From Iris pallida (taxonomy: Eukaryota > Streptophyta > Magnoliopsida > Asparagales > Iridaceae): a stretch of 64,000 nucleotides of DNA. The DNA lies in NCBI GenBank assembly GCA_029216955.1, contig JANAVB010005597.1, positions 44,389,466-44,453,465 on the forward strand, in the 5' to 3' direction. The translations under genes and the position numbers were made by a program. Of this stretch, positions 12,333-24,662 are shown one piece after another (positions within the stretch are counted from its first letter, which is position 1; each line of letters starts with the position of its first letter). A model generated the notes under the pieces. The model had not been told where the DNA came from. It was given only the letters and a program-made list of their open reading frames with translations, and searched no databases.

Positions 12333-12834
12333 GTGGACAAGTATATGTATATGTTTCCTACTTGAAATTCCAAGTGTGGAGGTGGTGGTAGTTAATCAAC
12401 CACATGAAGATATAGAGCTCCAGTGGCATTGGTAGGAGAGCCCCCAACCAAGCACCAAAAGATCAAAGAAGAGTTTGAGGAGGGAAAGGTTTGCTTGAAA
12501 TGGCAAAAGGGACTATATACTGATACTGCAACAGGAAGGGGTGATTTTTCCCAGAAACTGACATGAAGTGAACACAGCTGTGAGCTCTCACTTTCCCCTC
12601 CCTCTGTGTCATTATTGTTACAGTACTGTTGCAGTTTGATCTTCTTGCTTTGTGGTGCTGTGACTGTGAGAGGAGGGACTGTGTTTGCTTGTGGTGGTGG
12701 TGGATCGATCTCTGCTGCAAACCCAGCATTACACGCCAGCCAGCCTCAGTTTCCCTTTTGCTGCTGATAAAAATTGCTGCATTCTATGGTTAGTAGCCTC
12801 AGGTGCGCCTATAGTGTACTACTACTACTATTAC
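12333..12834. other. probable upstream region of the EPFL gene
   Basis: No gene is seen. The stretch carries several purine/pyrimidine tracts and a CTA/TAC trinucleotide run at its end, just before the SINE. Confidence 0.4.
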
Positions 12835-12851
12835 TACTACTACTGGTCAGT
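12835..12851. repeat. 17-bp target site duplication of SINE, left copy
   Basis: TACTACTACTGGTCAGT occurs here and again exactly at 12999-13015 after the poly(A) tract. Confidence 0.85.
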
Positions 12852-12998
12852 CCCTAAGGCACTAGACTAGTGGTAGTGTTGGGGACTGTCCAAGCAGAGG
12901 TCTTGGATCCGAATCCTCCCTCGGACGGCTGGGAGGCTTATATAGCCACAATTCGACTTGAAGAAAGAACATCTCAAAAAAAAAAAAAAAAAAAAAAA
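12852..12998 (+). mobile_element. tRNA-derived SINE with poly(A) tail
   Basis: A 147-bp unit carries a pol III A-box-like motif (TAGACTAGTGGTAG, near 12865) and a B-box-like motif (GGATCCGAATCC, near 12906). It ends in an A tract of more than 20 bases. Perfect 17-bp target duplications flank it, the mark of LINE-driven retroposition. An open frame reading through the A tract is not a gene. Confidence 0.85.
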
Positions 12999-13015
12999 TA
13001 CTACTACTGGTCAGT
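12999..13015. repeat. 17-bp target site duplication of SINE, right copy
   Basis: Exact copy of 12835-12851, immediately after the poly(A) tract. Confidence 0.85.
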
Positions 13016-13251
13016 GGCAGAGCTAGTCTCTAAAATTAAAAAGGACCGAACTTTAGGATTTACATTGTACCGCCAAAAATATTATTTTTTTGAGAATTTA
13101 TTTACATTTGATTGTTGTATGCTTCAAATTCAAACAAAAATATAAAACACAACTACGAAAATATTACAAAAAAACTCAATATGTTTTTTTTTTTCCGGAA
13201 ATTTGGGACGGAGTACAGCCCACCCGTGCCCCGGGGGTAGCTCCACCCCTG
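13012..13251. mobile_element. possible hAT-like MITE remnant
   Basis: The left end CAGTGGCAGAGCTAG and the right end GGTAGCTCCACCCCTG are imperfect inverted repeats of the type seen in plant hAT-derived MITEs. The interior is AT-rich and non-coding. A clean 8-bp target duplication is not visible, partly because the left flank is a CTA repeat that was also the SINE target. The class is inferred. Confidence 0.42.
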
Positions 13252-14504
13252 ACTACTACTAAGAATGGATGGAATTTTTTCCCCATTTTTCTACAATGCA
13301 AGATAAATGAAATTTTGATGTAAGCTGTGAAAGAGGGGCATGGGAATAGCCTGGGAACTTTGAGATTCAGCTTTGTTGCACACTGCTAGTTAGCTCTGCT
13401 GCACACTTTAGGTTGTGGACGCGCCAGCCTTCAAATACTCGGCCAATTTGATTGCCGACGCTCTGTAGTTTTTGGTAGCTCAGTTGGTTACGGCATGAGT
13501 GTGGTATTTCTGGTAGTTACTTTTGGCTGCTTGGAACAAGATCTATTACTCCAGGGCTTGTTGGAACAAGATCTATTACTCCGGCAGTCTAACATTTTTC
13601 TAAAACGGAGCTGCTTCGATGCCTGCAGTCTGTAATTGCATACGTGACCGTCAGCCGACGTAGCGGTCGGCCATTGTTCTCCTAGTCTGAGTGGAATTCG
13701 AAGATAGCGGAGGGTCAATAGGTGGCCGCCACGTCGGCTGATGTACCGTGGGCAAAATACTATTTTTGTTTCTAAAATAGGTTCAATTCATAAAAATTAA
13801 AAAAAAATAAAAGAAAAAAAGAAAAAAAGAAAAAAAACATGTGCATTCTTCGGACCACATGCTTCTCGTCGTTATTTCGTTATTGCAGTTCTTGTTGAGT
13901 CCACTTGAATGACTCCTAACTTGTACATTGCACGATGCACGAATTGAACAGAATCTTACAGATACAGATTTATTTTTATGCACTTCCATTATACTTGTCC
14001 TGCATCTCCAGAATCCGAACCCATCTCCAAAATATGGAAACTAGCGTTCCACTATTTTAAAAACCAACAAATGTCCAAATTCTTTTGTAACTCAGCCAAA
14101 ATTTTGTTAAATGGTGGAGGTATATCTTAAAATTTTATTTGTTCCATAAAAAGGAATGTAAGCATCTGCTAATTTATTTATTTTTAAAAAGGTGCAAGTA
14201 TATGCTAATTTCTATATTTTTAATGTGAATATTTGCTAAAATATCACAAATTTAAGTGCCACTTGATCAGTTGACCTATGACTATCTATACCTTCAATCT
14301 TGATTACTTGTGTTTTGTATACTATTTCCTGATCAGTCTACAACTATGTTTGGTCGGGTTGAGTAAGTACCCGTAGAATTTAGTCATTGTTAATCGGGAA
14401 TTGAGAATTCCAATCCCAGTTTTTTTCAATGATTGTTCCCACAAGATTTTCTTTTTTTTTTAACATTCCCACAAGAATTCCAACATAGCAGTTTTGAGTC
14501 GAGT
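13252..14504. other. gene-free stretch with a short direct duplication
   Basis: A 22-base unit beginning TTGGAACAAGATC is present at 13531-13552 and 13561-13582, giving a 30-bp period. A TAGCTCAGTTGGTTA motif near 13472 resembles a tRNA A-box, but no tRNA can be folded from what follows. The rest is AT-rich without recognised coding sequence. Confidence 0.45.
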
Positions 14505-14955
14505 AATGTTATTCGTACCTTCAAATTGTCTCTCCAATACATCTCTCCTTATATGGCAGCTGACGTGACATGCTAAATAATATTATGTATCATCTGACAT
14601 GACCGATGACATGACAAATTTTAACCCAAAAAGTTAATTACCCAATTTTGTCCATATTAATTTAATGTTAATGTTAATATTAATATTAATTTAATATTAA
14701 TATTAATATTAATTAATATTAATATTAATATTAATATTAATATTAATATTAATATTAATGTTAATGTTAATATTAATATTATTGTTAATATTAACGATAA
14801 TATTAATTTTAATGTTAATATTAATTTTAACATCAATTTTAATGTTAATCTTAATTTTAAAATTTGCCACGTCAGCTGCCACATCAACATATCACGTCAG
14901 CTGCTACGTAAGGAGGGACGGTTTGGAGGTACAATTTGGAGGTACAAATAACATT
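14505..14955. mobile_element. foldback MITE with an ATTAAT core
   Basis: The left end AATGTTATTCGTACCT and the reverse complement of the right end (AATGTTATTTGTACCT) match over about 25 bases with few changes. The subterminal parts also pair: CAGCTGACGTG-type sequence occurs on both sides. The centre (14660-14860) is a long run of ATTAAT/ATGTTA repeats able to fold on itself. No coding sequence is present. The target duplication is not clear. Confidence 0.62.
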
Positions 14956-14993
14956 ATTCTTTTGAGTCTTATGTTTTCATTCTAGTCAAATCT

Positions 14994-15262
<269 letters not shown>

Positions 15263-15272
<10 letters not shown>

Positions 15273-16889
15273 CACTAGAAGATGCAGGTGCGTTGCACGT
15301 TAAATTATTATTATTTTCTTTCTAATCTTATGTGAGAATAATTTAAATATTTAAATAAAAATAAAAATTTATTGTATATATATATATTTATATTTTAATT
15401 AAAATTTAAGTAAATTTTAATTATAATTTGTTATGGATAAATTTTTTTTTTATGATATTGTTAAAAAATAGTCGAATATTTAAATATATTTGAATTAAGA
15501 TTTGTGAAACAATTTAAATATTTTTTGATACTTTTTCTTTAATTTATTTTTAAAAAAGTTTTATAATATAGTTTTTAAATAGATATTTGTACGGACTAAA
15601 AGAGAGAAAGTTAGTTCTATCCGTAATTTTTTAAGAAATGACGAATGAGGAAGTTAGCTTTTATCCTCCATAATTTTTTTAAAAATAAAATGGACCATGA
15701 TATACATGCGGCTTAGACGGTTCACCCGTTTTGAAGCCTCATTATATATACTAGTCACCTTCACGTGCGTTGCACGTAAAAAAAAATCAATGATAGTATT
15801 AATGAAGTATATAAAAATTTAAATTATATTAGAATATTTTAAATATATTTTAATATAATTTGTTATGATTATTTTTTAATTTATGTATATGTGTTTAATT
15901 AGATAATATTATGTAGTTGGTTTAAAGTTACAGAAATAACTTACGGATTAAAGTTACGGGGTAATTAAAAAATAAATTCTTTACAGAAAGAAAAGAAAGA
16001 AAAGAAAAACTATACATATCTAAACTCTCCTAGTCAAAACATACGTGAGTCAAAAATCTAAATATTTCCCAGAAATAAATCTAATGTATAATCTATCTTC
16101 TAAAACAAATTTAAAATAATAATATATTTTTCACCTATCTTTAAAAGCAAGTCTATATTTAAAAATATTAAATTTAAAGTTATTTTTTATATTAATATTA
16201 ATATTTACCTTTATATTAATATTAAATCTAATGTTAATATCAATGTTAATATCAATTTAATATTAATTTTAATTTTAATATAAATGTTAATATTGGTATT
16301 CATTTTAATGTCAAGTTCAATTTTATTATTAATTATAATATCAATATTAAAATTTAATATTAGTGTTGAGACAAAAATTAAAATTAACACTAAAATTAAC
16401 ATTTAAATTAAAAATTAACATTAACACTAAAATCAACATAAAAATGTTAATTTTACTGTTAGTATTAATATTAAAATAAATTATAATAGATTTTTTTTGA
16501 AAGATGAATACTTTTAGATTTATTTTTTTACACAAATATTTTAGAAAAACAAAAACTAAATCTATCTTTCTTTATTTAAAAAAATCAATCTCTTTTCCAA
16601 AAATTAAACGATGGATAGAATTAATTTTTTTAAGAGATAATTTTCTTTTAAAAAGTGAGAGATTTAAAATTTGTAAATTACATAGATATGGAACCCGAAA
16701 ACATGTTAAATAAAGAATAAAAATTAAACGGTATGTTTAGTGCTCCCGTAAGTGCACGAGACTCTGTACACGCTACATTGCATGCCTGTTGGGCCCATGG
16801 TCTTCCAACTTTTACCAAATAAATGGAAGGAATAATACGCCCCCGTGGCTCGATCAGTGATCTTTCATCACCCAACCGGGGTCTTATAT
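15263..16889. other. AT-rich non-coding stretch with two GTGCGTTGCACGT motifs and ATTAAT arrays
   Basis: The partial palindrome GTGCGTTGCACGT occurs at 15288-15300 and 15765-15777, each time shortly after an ACTAG within a TATATA context. From about 16185 to 16480 the sequence is dominated by ATTAAT/TTAATATT repeats. No coding capacity is seen. Confidence 0.5.
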
Positions 16890-19572
16890 TGTCACCCTCA
16901 TTTATTATACTCGTATCTGGATTTTTGGGTATGTTTTTATTTTTCTCAACTTGTGGAATTTCGGTATTCTCGTATTTTGAGTTTTGATATGGCTCGATTT
17001 TAATTGGTTTGGGTTGGTTTGGTTTGGTTTAATGTGTATTGGAACACCTTAGCCTATGCACCACCCTCAACACACCACATCCCACCCTCATTAAAAACTC
17101 TACCAACATTCTCTCTCTTCATTACTTCCTCCATTAATTTCTTCTTCTTCTTCCTCCACCCAACTCTCCACACCCATAGGCAAGTACAACTTGCTTCCAC
17201 AAGAGAGCCCATTTTATTGTTCCATTAGCTTCTCCTCATGTTTCTAAGACACATTAGAACTTGTCATTTTCCATTTTGAGGCTTTAAATCTTGTGATCTA
17301 GAAATTAGTTATTTTCGGATTTGGTGGTTTTGATCTATCAAACTTTTTTGTTTTTAAGTTTTGATGGTTCCATGTGGTGGAAAATTTTCTTCTACCCAAT
17401 TTTGACCTTTGAAAAATTGGATTTGGACTTGTTTTGACCAAATTATGAACTTTTGAAGCTTTGGGTTTAACCATGAAGTTCTTGCTGGTTTGGAGAAGAC
17501 AGTGAGCAGTGTGCCAAGCTTTTTAGCTTACGCCACTGAGCTGCGCGCGCTCTTTAGCGCAGCGTACGCAGACTTGGGTACGCTTCCTGTTGGAAGCGTG
17601 TCTCTTGCGTACGCAGACTTGGGTACGCTTCCTTTTGGAAGCGTGTCTCTTGCGTACGCAGACTTGGGTACGCTTCCTGTTGGAAGCGTATGTCTTGCGT
17701 ACGCAGACTTGAGTGTGCCCTGACCTGAGCGTACGCAGACTTGAGCGTGTCCTGGCCTGAGCGTACGCAGACTTGAGCGTGCCCTGGCCTGAGCGTATGC
17801 TGTCTTGAGCATACGCATGCCCCTTGCGTACGCTGTCCTGAGCGTACGCTACCCCTTGTCCCCCCCCTTGGGTGCCTTATGTCCCCATATTCCCCTTTTA
17901 TGAATTTGTAGCCATTTTATATCCTTACGCCTTTAATGTAAACTTGACATGAGCCCGATATGATCATGACAGTATTTATGAATGTTAATCGGAACAAGGC
18001 TTACTGATGGAATTGCATGATTAGTGACCCACCGTGGTGCACTCTCGACAAGTAATTTGACATGATAATTCTTGATGGTGGTCCGTCGTGACGCACCCTT
18101 GCCTTGATAAGTAATCTTGATAAGTAACATGACATGATGGCGACCCGCCGTGGTGCATCCTTGACAAGTAATCTTAACATGATAACCTTGATATGCTGTT
18201 GCGACGGCTAACCTGACATGCTAAGTGAATTCTTGACACCGTGGATGATTGTATTGAATATGCCTGTATAAGCAACCAGTCTTGTCTCGCATCATGTCTA
18301 AGACATGTATCCCTGGTTACCACGGTCAGGAATTCATACCAAATCTGACTAGGTTAATGACTAGATTGATCAAGTAGAGCATATAGAGAGGTATTTCGGC
18401 TACAAGCAATCTCGTTATCTGGACGCCTTCCTTGATGGACTTGTAGCCTGCCGACGAGTAGGTCACATTTCCAGCTCACTGTTATGTGGGACACTACATA
18501 AAACAATTACTATGCACACTGTCATGTGTTGCATCCAAGTCACCTTATAAGGCATGATAACTCTAAGCTTGAACCTTGCGTCTGGATAACCTGGATAGTC
18601 TGCAGGGCTTGTGGCCGTAGGCGTACCTCATTGCATCTTGCTAGTAACTAAGCTTGTGATAACCCTAGTTAGTTAAGTATCAAGCCGTACTCTTTGCTTG
18701 GCCGTGAATGATGGATGAGTCCTATCTTCTCTAGTCTTGCCCAGATCCGGTACATGGATATTTTCGGACATGCTTGTTTATGCTTTACTTTATCGATAAT
18801 TGGTTCGAGGCTAAGTTCTGTTCAGGTGAAGGGTTACAACCCCGGTCCTTGTTTGGTTTACGGGTTGTAACTTGGTTACCGGAATAGTCCTTTAGTTATC
18901 TTATCGTTTATCATCATGTTTTCTTTAACTCATGTCTTATGTTATTTCATCTATGATTTATGTGCTGACATGCTGGTTTTAGTTCTTAAGTGAAGCCTCC
19001 TTTATGGCGCTTGCTCTTCTGGGGTCTGATCCACCTGGTTTTGTATGGCCAGATTTCGGAGCAGCTACCGAGGATCTCCCAACCTTCCTGCCAGATGGTG
19101 AACACTAGAAGGAATCCCGGCAACGAGTGGATTTTATTTTGCTCTTCCACTCCCTTGTAAAAATATTCTTTTGAGGCGTTTAGCCGTCGAGCAAGTGTTA
19201 GCTCGTTTGCAACTTTAATTACTGTCTGCCTACGGGCTGTAGCATGATTGACAAATCCTAGGGTTGATCATGTATGACTTAAACTCTTGCTAGTCTTCGT
19301 ATTTTGTATGACTAGCTTCATGATCATCTGAATATGTAATGTATGAGACGCCTTACTTTGTATGTCTGATGATCTACCATCTTGTTATATCTACTTGTTG
19401 CTTGAGATTGAGACACTAGGCTTGTTATTGACCTTAAGAGACTGATGGCTTGTAGTAAACCCTCATGCATCTAGACAGCCGTAACCGTATTGCGATGTGA
19501 GATTCACTTCAATGTACGTAGCTGGCTGTGTCTGTCCCCCGCTCTCCAGTATTCTGGTTCTGGGGCGTGACA
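16890..19572 (+). repeat. 5' LTR of gypsy 1
   Basis: 2683 bp, TGTCACCC to GGGGCGTGACA. The start is inferred from the TGTCAC shared with gypsy 2. A tandem array at 17562-17845 lies within it. Confidence 0.75.
17562..17845. repeat. palindrome-rich minisatellite inside the gypsy 1 LTR
   Basis: The perfect palindrome GCGTACGC starts at 17562, 17607, 17652 and 17697 (45-bp period), then at 17729 and 17761 (32-bp period). The 45-bp units also carry GCTTCC and GGAAGC, which can pair. Degenerate units continue to about 17845. Confidence 0.85.
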
Positions 19573-19670
19573 CGGTTTAAGTGGTGGCCCATGGAGGTCT
19601 TGTAGATCAAGATGTGTGAGGGTTTTACCGGATAGATGTCTCAATCAGCACTCGCCTTTGATCTCTACTC

Positions 19671-22285
19671 GTGCCTTCTGATCTTTCAGAATCCTTGACC
19701 AGATCACATGTTTATATCTTCGATCTATCATGTTCCTTTCTTATTGTTCCCTATGTCATTTTCTTCAGCGGCATTGTTCCTGGTCCTACCGATCAGCAAG
19801 GCAGAGCACCTCCAGTGGACCAGCAGCAACCTGGAGACCAAGCCCAGCACTCTGGAGTGGCCTTCCGAGTCATGCATTCCGGGGACCCCGAGCCTCCAGC
19901 TCAGCCAGTCCAGCCTGCAGAGCCTGACGATGGCACCTTGGTGGGTCTCATCAGGACATTGCTTGCATCTCAAGATCGTCGGGGCGATGCCCTGTACCAG
20001 GCAGTACATGATGCCATGGGCTGTGTTGGTTATCAAGGGAACAGTGTGGCTAGCAGTTTCAAGCGCCTCAACCCACCCTGCTTTGATGGGAGTGAAGACG
20101 CTATTGTAGCCGATGCGTGGCTCCAGGACATTGAGATTATCTTAGATGCAGCCAAGACTCCAGAAGGAGAGAAGGTAGCTGTGGTACGTCTACAGTTATT
20201 GGACCTAGCCCGCACCTGGTGGGCGATGATAGCAGTTGGTTTGGCAACGCCTGTTCCGTGGGCGGTATTCAGTGACAAGTTTCAGATCAAGTACTTCGAT
20301 GCTGTGGCTCGGCATGACCTGCAGACGAAGTTCACCAATCTCAGGTAGATGAGCAGGACGGTCGATGGATATGCGGTCGAGTTTTCAAGACTGAGTCGGT
20401 TTGCTCCCACTTTGGTGGCAACCGAGTTTGATCGAGCGCAGCGGTTCCAGCAGGGACTCCACCTAGAGATCATTCTAGCAGTGGAGCAGTTTGAGCATCA
20501 GACCTTTGATGCTGTTTTGCGGGCAGCTAAGAGGCATGAGTATACCTCGCAGAGAATTGTAGACAGAACTGGAGGATAGAAGCGGTCCCATGGTCAGATG
20601 ATCCAGTCTTCAACCCCAGCCCCGGCAGCTAGGGCCTTGACCATTGGGGCTCCGAGGAGGGCAGCATCAGTTACGTCGGTTCAGCATTCGACTCCGACGT
20701 TTCCTCAGCAGCAGAAGCGGAGGCAGTCTTCCACAATGGACTGCACTCATTGTGGGAAGCCAGGGCATATAGTGTCAGAATGTCGCCGAGCACAAGGATT
20801 GTGTTTGGCTTGTGGGGTACCGGATCACATGATAGGGTCCTACCCACAGAGAGCCGGTTCATCCTCATCGGCCCAGACTAGTCCCTCAGTGAGGGGACCA
20901 GCACCAGTACAGCAGCAGCAGTATCAGCCTCCGAGACCATTGCCGCCTCAGGCTCAGGCATTCCAGCAGCATCGACCACAGCAGTATGCCCAGGTCCAAG
21001 CTCAGGTTCAGAACCGCCAGAGAGGTTTCCAGCAGAGGGGACCAGCACCCAGAGGGCACGGTCAAGCGATGGCTTTGACCGTAGAGGAGGAGTTGGCATC
21101 AGGTGAGGTGGTGGCAGGTACCATTCTCGTCAACTCTTTTCCTGCATCAGTATTATTTGATTCAGGTGCATCGTATTCATTTATGTCTGCACGATTCGCG
21201 ACATAGATAGGACTGGAGCCCGAGTCATTATCAGTAAGGCTTAATATACTTACTGGTAACGGACTTGTGGATGTAAATAGGGTGTTTTCCTCGTGTCGAA
21301 TCGTAGTCAGCGGTAGAGAGTTTCCCGCTAGGTTGATAGAGTTTCCGATGGCCGATTATGATGTGGTCCTAGGAATGGATTGGTTGAGGGACCAGTACGC
21401 TAGTGTAGATTGCCATGTCGGTAAGATTATTTTTAGTATTCCCGGTGAGCCAAAGTTTTCATTTTCTCGAGGCGGAGTAGAACTTTCTTCCCCAGCATTA
21501 CGGATGGCCGTAGCAGCAGCAGTTTAGTTTCCCAGAGTTGTAGAAGAGTTTCCTGACGTATTTCCCGAAGAGCTTCCAGACATGCCCCCAGAGAGAGAGA
21601 TAGAATTCACTATCGATTTGATTCCAGGGACGGCACCAGTGTTAGAGAGAGTCTATAGGATGGCACCATCAGAGTTGGAGGTCTTGTACAAGATGATTGA
21701 AGAACTTAGAACCAAGGGATTCATTCGTGCTAGCGGATCACCTTGGGGAGATCCGATGCTTCTTGTGAAGAAGAAGGATGGTACGTCAAGATTATATGTT
21801 GATTATCGTACCTTGAACTCTGTAACCATTAAGAACATATATCCTTTACCAAGGATAGATGATTTATTTGATCAGCTCAGGGGAGCGGCAGTTTTCTCGA
21901 AGATTGACTTGCGGTCAGGGTACCATCAGATCAGAGTCAAAGAGCAGGACATCCCGAAGACAGCATTCAGGTCTAGGTATGGACATTGGGAGTTCCTTGT
22001 TATGCCATTTGGAGCGACCAATGCGCCGGCTGTATTCATGGACCTCATGAATCGTATCTTCATGCCCTATTTGGACCAGTTCGTGATAGTGTTCATAGAC
22101 GACATCTTAGTCTATAGCAAGAACGAGGCAGAGCATGAGCAGCATCTTCGTATAGTTCTTCAGATTCTCAGGGAGCACCAGTTGTACGCGAAGTTCAGTA
22201 AGTACGAGTTTTGGTTGTATCGTATCTCGTACTTGGGTCATATCATCACCAGAGGTGGAGTGGAAGTTGATCCCCAGAAGATAGT
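19671..22285 (+). pseudogene. gypsy 1 gag-protease-RT polyprotein, interrupted
   Basis: All parts lie in one phase. Retrotransposon gag domain: about 20040-20570. Zinc knuckle of the form CTHCGKPGHIVSEC near 20741-20782. Retropepsin core LFDSGASYSF near 21155-21185. Reverse transcriptase from about 21582, with the catalytic FIDD box near 22095 and a [14 protein letters not shown] motif. Four in-frame TAG codons interrupt it, near 20346, 20577, 21204 and 21525. Their contexts, compared with gypsy 2, fit CAG-to-TAG changes in at least two cases. The frame runs straight into LTR B at 22286. A probable gag start ATG is at 19872. No function is expected from this copy. Confidence 0.88.
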
Positions 22286-24651
22286 TGTCACGCCCCGCTC
22301 CCGTAGGAGCGATCGTCCTCGCTAAGGCGTGATGCCGCACGAGCCTAGATTGCGCTCGTGCAAGGCGGGTTCCATAACGGCCGATTACAGCGGCTGCGAC
22401 GGGGTCGTCGCAGAGAAGTCCCGTGCAGAGACATTGAATATATTGCAGCAGAATTTAAAGAACACATGAACACAAGTATTTCAAAGAAAGCTCTTTTATT
22501 GATGTTGAATTCAAAGATTACATTGTGGGCGCAAGGCCAATTACAAGTCTCTCAAGTCTCACTTTTCTCTCATTTACAAGTCACTCTGCTCTCTCTCATC
22601 TCTCGATACAATACTTGAATCCAGCGGAAGCTTTGGAAAGCGATGTCCATACATTATGTCCTGTATAAGTCTTCAGATCACGCGACCGCACGCTTCGACT
22701 CGCCAAGGAACTCCGTGCCTCGACGCATCCAAGCGAGCTCCACGCCACGAGCTTCTACCTGTGCCTGCACATGAAACACTGTGTGGGTGTCAGTACCACT
22801 GTACTGGTGGAGTGAGCCTCTCGCCCACCCATACAAAACCAACACGTTCATTTACTTTGTGCAACATAGACCCTTTTTCGATTGTCTTTCTATTCTTGCC
22901 TTAGGATCAGTTTTAGGACCAGCGCCTTAGCGCAACTTGTGTATCGGAACCATCCCGTGCTTGCAATGTCAACGTTAACTCATACTTTGTCTCTAGACTA
23001 CTTCTCGTGCCAACAACGTTAACCTATTAAGTCGTGTTTGCCTTACGGCCATAATCAGAGATGCAACTACACGAAGGACTACATTTTCTTGCCTCTAGAC
23101 CTTTCTCGTGCTTGCATTGTCGACGCACCGACTTATACTTGTATTTTGCGCCAAACTCTGGGACGTAACGACTCGGTCGTGCCACAACTCGATTCGTGCT
23201 TCAATACCTCCGAGGCAGTGCCTCCTTGCTTAGTCTCGGCTACTCTTGTGTCGTGACAACGCGGCCGTGCCTCATATTTCGAGGCCGAGCCCAACAACTC
23301 AACGTAACTTTATACAACTAGCCCTACGGCCCTTTTTGACTTAACTCGCAACTTAACAGTCGACGCCATATCTCATGCCGAAGCACATCGCCTTCGCTGT
23401 AGCCAAATCTTAGGCTCAGATATTGTGTCTATTTAACTGTATACACATTCAACTCAATCCAAAGGCACCCACGCGGATTACCGCCCGTGCCGACACATCT
23501 ATATGAAAGGTCACTGGCATTAACTAGCCATCTTGGACATAGCCTGGCATTCGGGACCCTTGCACCGCAGGTGGCGATCCCCGATGCAAGTCCCCGACAT
23601 ACCAATTGCCTATTACCCAGCTCAGCTATAACTTGTTTCTTCCTAGGCCGAAACGGTCCCATGGCCCAGGGTGTCCGCTCGAAGAAACCATCCCTTGTCG
23701 ACAAGTTGTCCATGACCACGCGCCTACGCTAACTTCTAGACTTAACGTAATGCATGGTCTCATCATCATCATTTAGCTACTTTGCTTTACCTTTTTACAT
23801 ACTTCCTTTGCAGAGCCCAAACCAGGGTTGCCTCGGCGACTGAACCGCAGTCCCGACATAATTTCTTCTCGGCGACTAACCATCGCTTAGACTTAACATT
23901 CTTTTTGGACTCGGGGATCGGCTATCGTATAGCCTACCCGCTTTACTTGAACATATCGTGTTTCCTTATGGATCGACCGACCGTGGATAAGTTTCCACTG
24001 AACCAACCGTGGCTCGTGCCTTAGACCAACACATGTTCTACGCAACGCTATCGCCCAAGTCATACTTCATATGACGGGCCTTGGAATCGTGGGACTATTT
24101 AACTTGACAACCGCAGAATGAGCGGGACAGCACGTAGAATAACTTAGGTCGACCGGCATAACTTTGCCAAACTCACTCAAGCCTACGACTTAACCCAAGG
24201 GACGAGCAAAGGCTACGCCAAGCCTTGCGGGACAGGACCGAGCATGCTTTAGCAAGCATTTGTGCGGGCGACGCCTATGACTTAGGCTAACTCTCAGCTT
24301 TTGTACCGCAGACCAACTTTCCTTCTCCCAAGCCACGGGACGAAGGACCGAGTGTCATTTTCAAAGCACGCCGTGCACCAACTCTAAGCCGACCGTGGGA
24401 CGTTTTCCATGTTCTAACTCGATTCAAACCATCGGGATTATTCCCTTAGCTATGTGGATGCGTAGCTTTTATTATCAAGCCTAACTTGTGCAAGTTGAAA
24501 ACACGATTTATTATGTGAAGGCAAAGATGAGGAGAGTTCACCAAAACTACCCCACCTGAGCGATGTCTCCGAGCAAGCCGTTGCAAGGCTAAGTCCGAAC
24601 GCCGTCGGCGTTTCGATTCCTCCGATTGACTTTGCGGGATGGGGCACTACA
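22286..24651 (-). repeat. LTR B: reversed LTR related to element A
   Basis: Read on the minus strand it starts TGTAGTGCCCC (24651) and ends GAGCGGGGCGTGACA (22286), 2366 bp. Its last ~110 bases closely match the end of the element A LTR, and further blocks are recognisably similar, for example near 22770-22830. Just outside (24652-24690) lies the same CTCGAGGACGAGACTT block that precedes the 3' LTR of element A. So this is a 3' LTR of a diverged relative, inserted in gypsy 1 on the opposite strand. Its own 5' LTR is not in the window. No protein is encoded. Confidence 0.82.
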
Positions 24652-24662
24652 ACATACACCAC

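Larger units (their letters stand above)
16890..22285 (+). mobile_element. gypsy 1: Tekay/Del-like chromovirus, 5' half only
   Basis: A Ty3/gypsy element with a 5' LTR (16890-19572), gag, protease and part of reverse transcriptase. It stops abruptly at 22285 where LTR B begins. The remaining RT, RNase H, integrase, chromodomain and 3' LTR are not found anywhere to the right of the inserted block, so they were lost by deletion or lie outside the window. The lineage follows from close gag/RT similarity to gypsy 2, whose chromodomain end is visible. Confidence 0.85.

Noticed and set aside
13470..13490. tRNA-like TAGCTCAGTTGGTTA motif
   Set aside because: No matching T-arm or acceptor stem follows at tRNA spacing, so it is not called a tRNA gene.
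17528..17845. CRISPR-like regular palindromic repeats
   Set aside because: Units are contiguous with related spacers inside a plant LTR; periods are 45 and 32 bp. It is a minisatellite.
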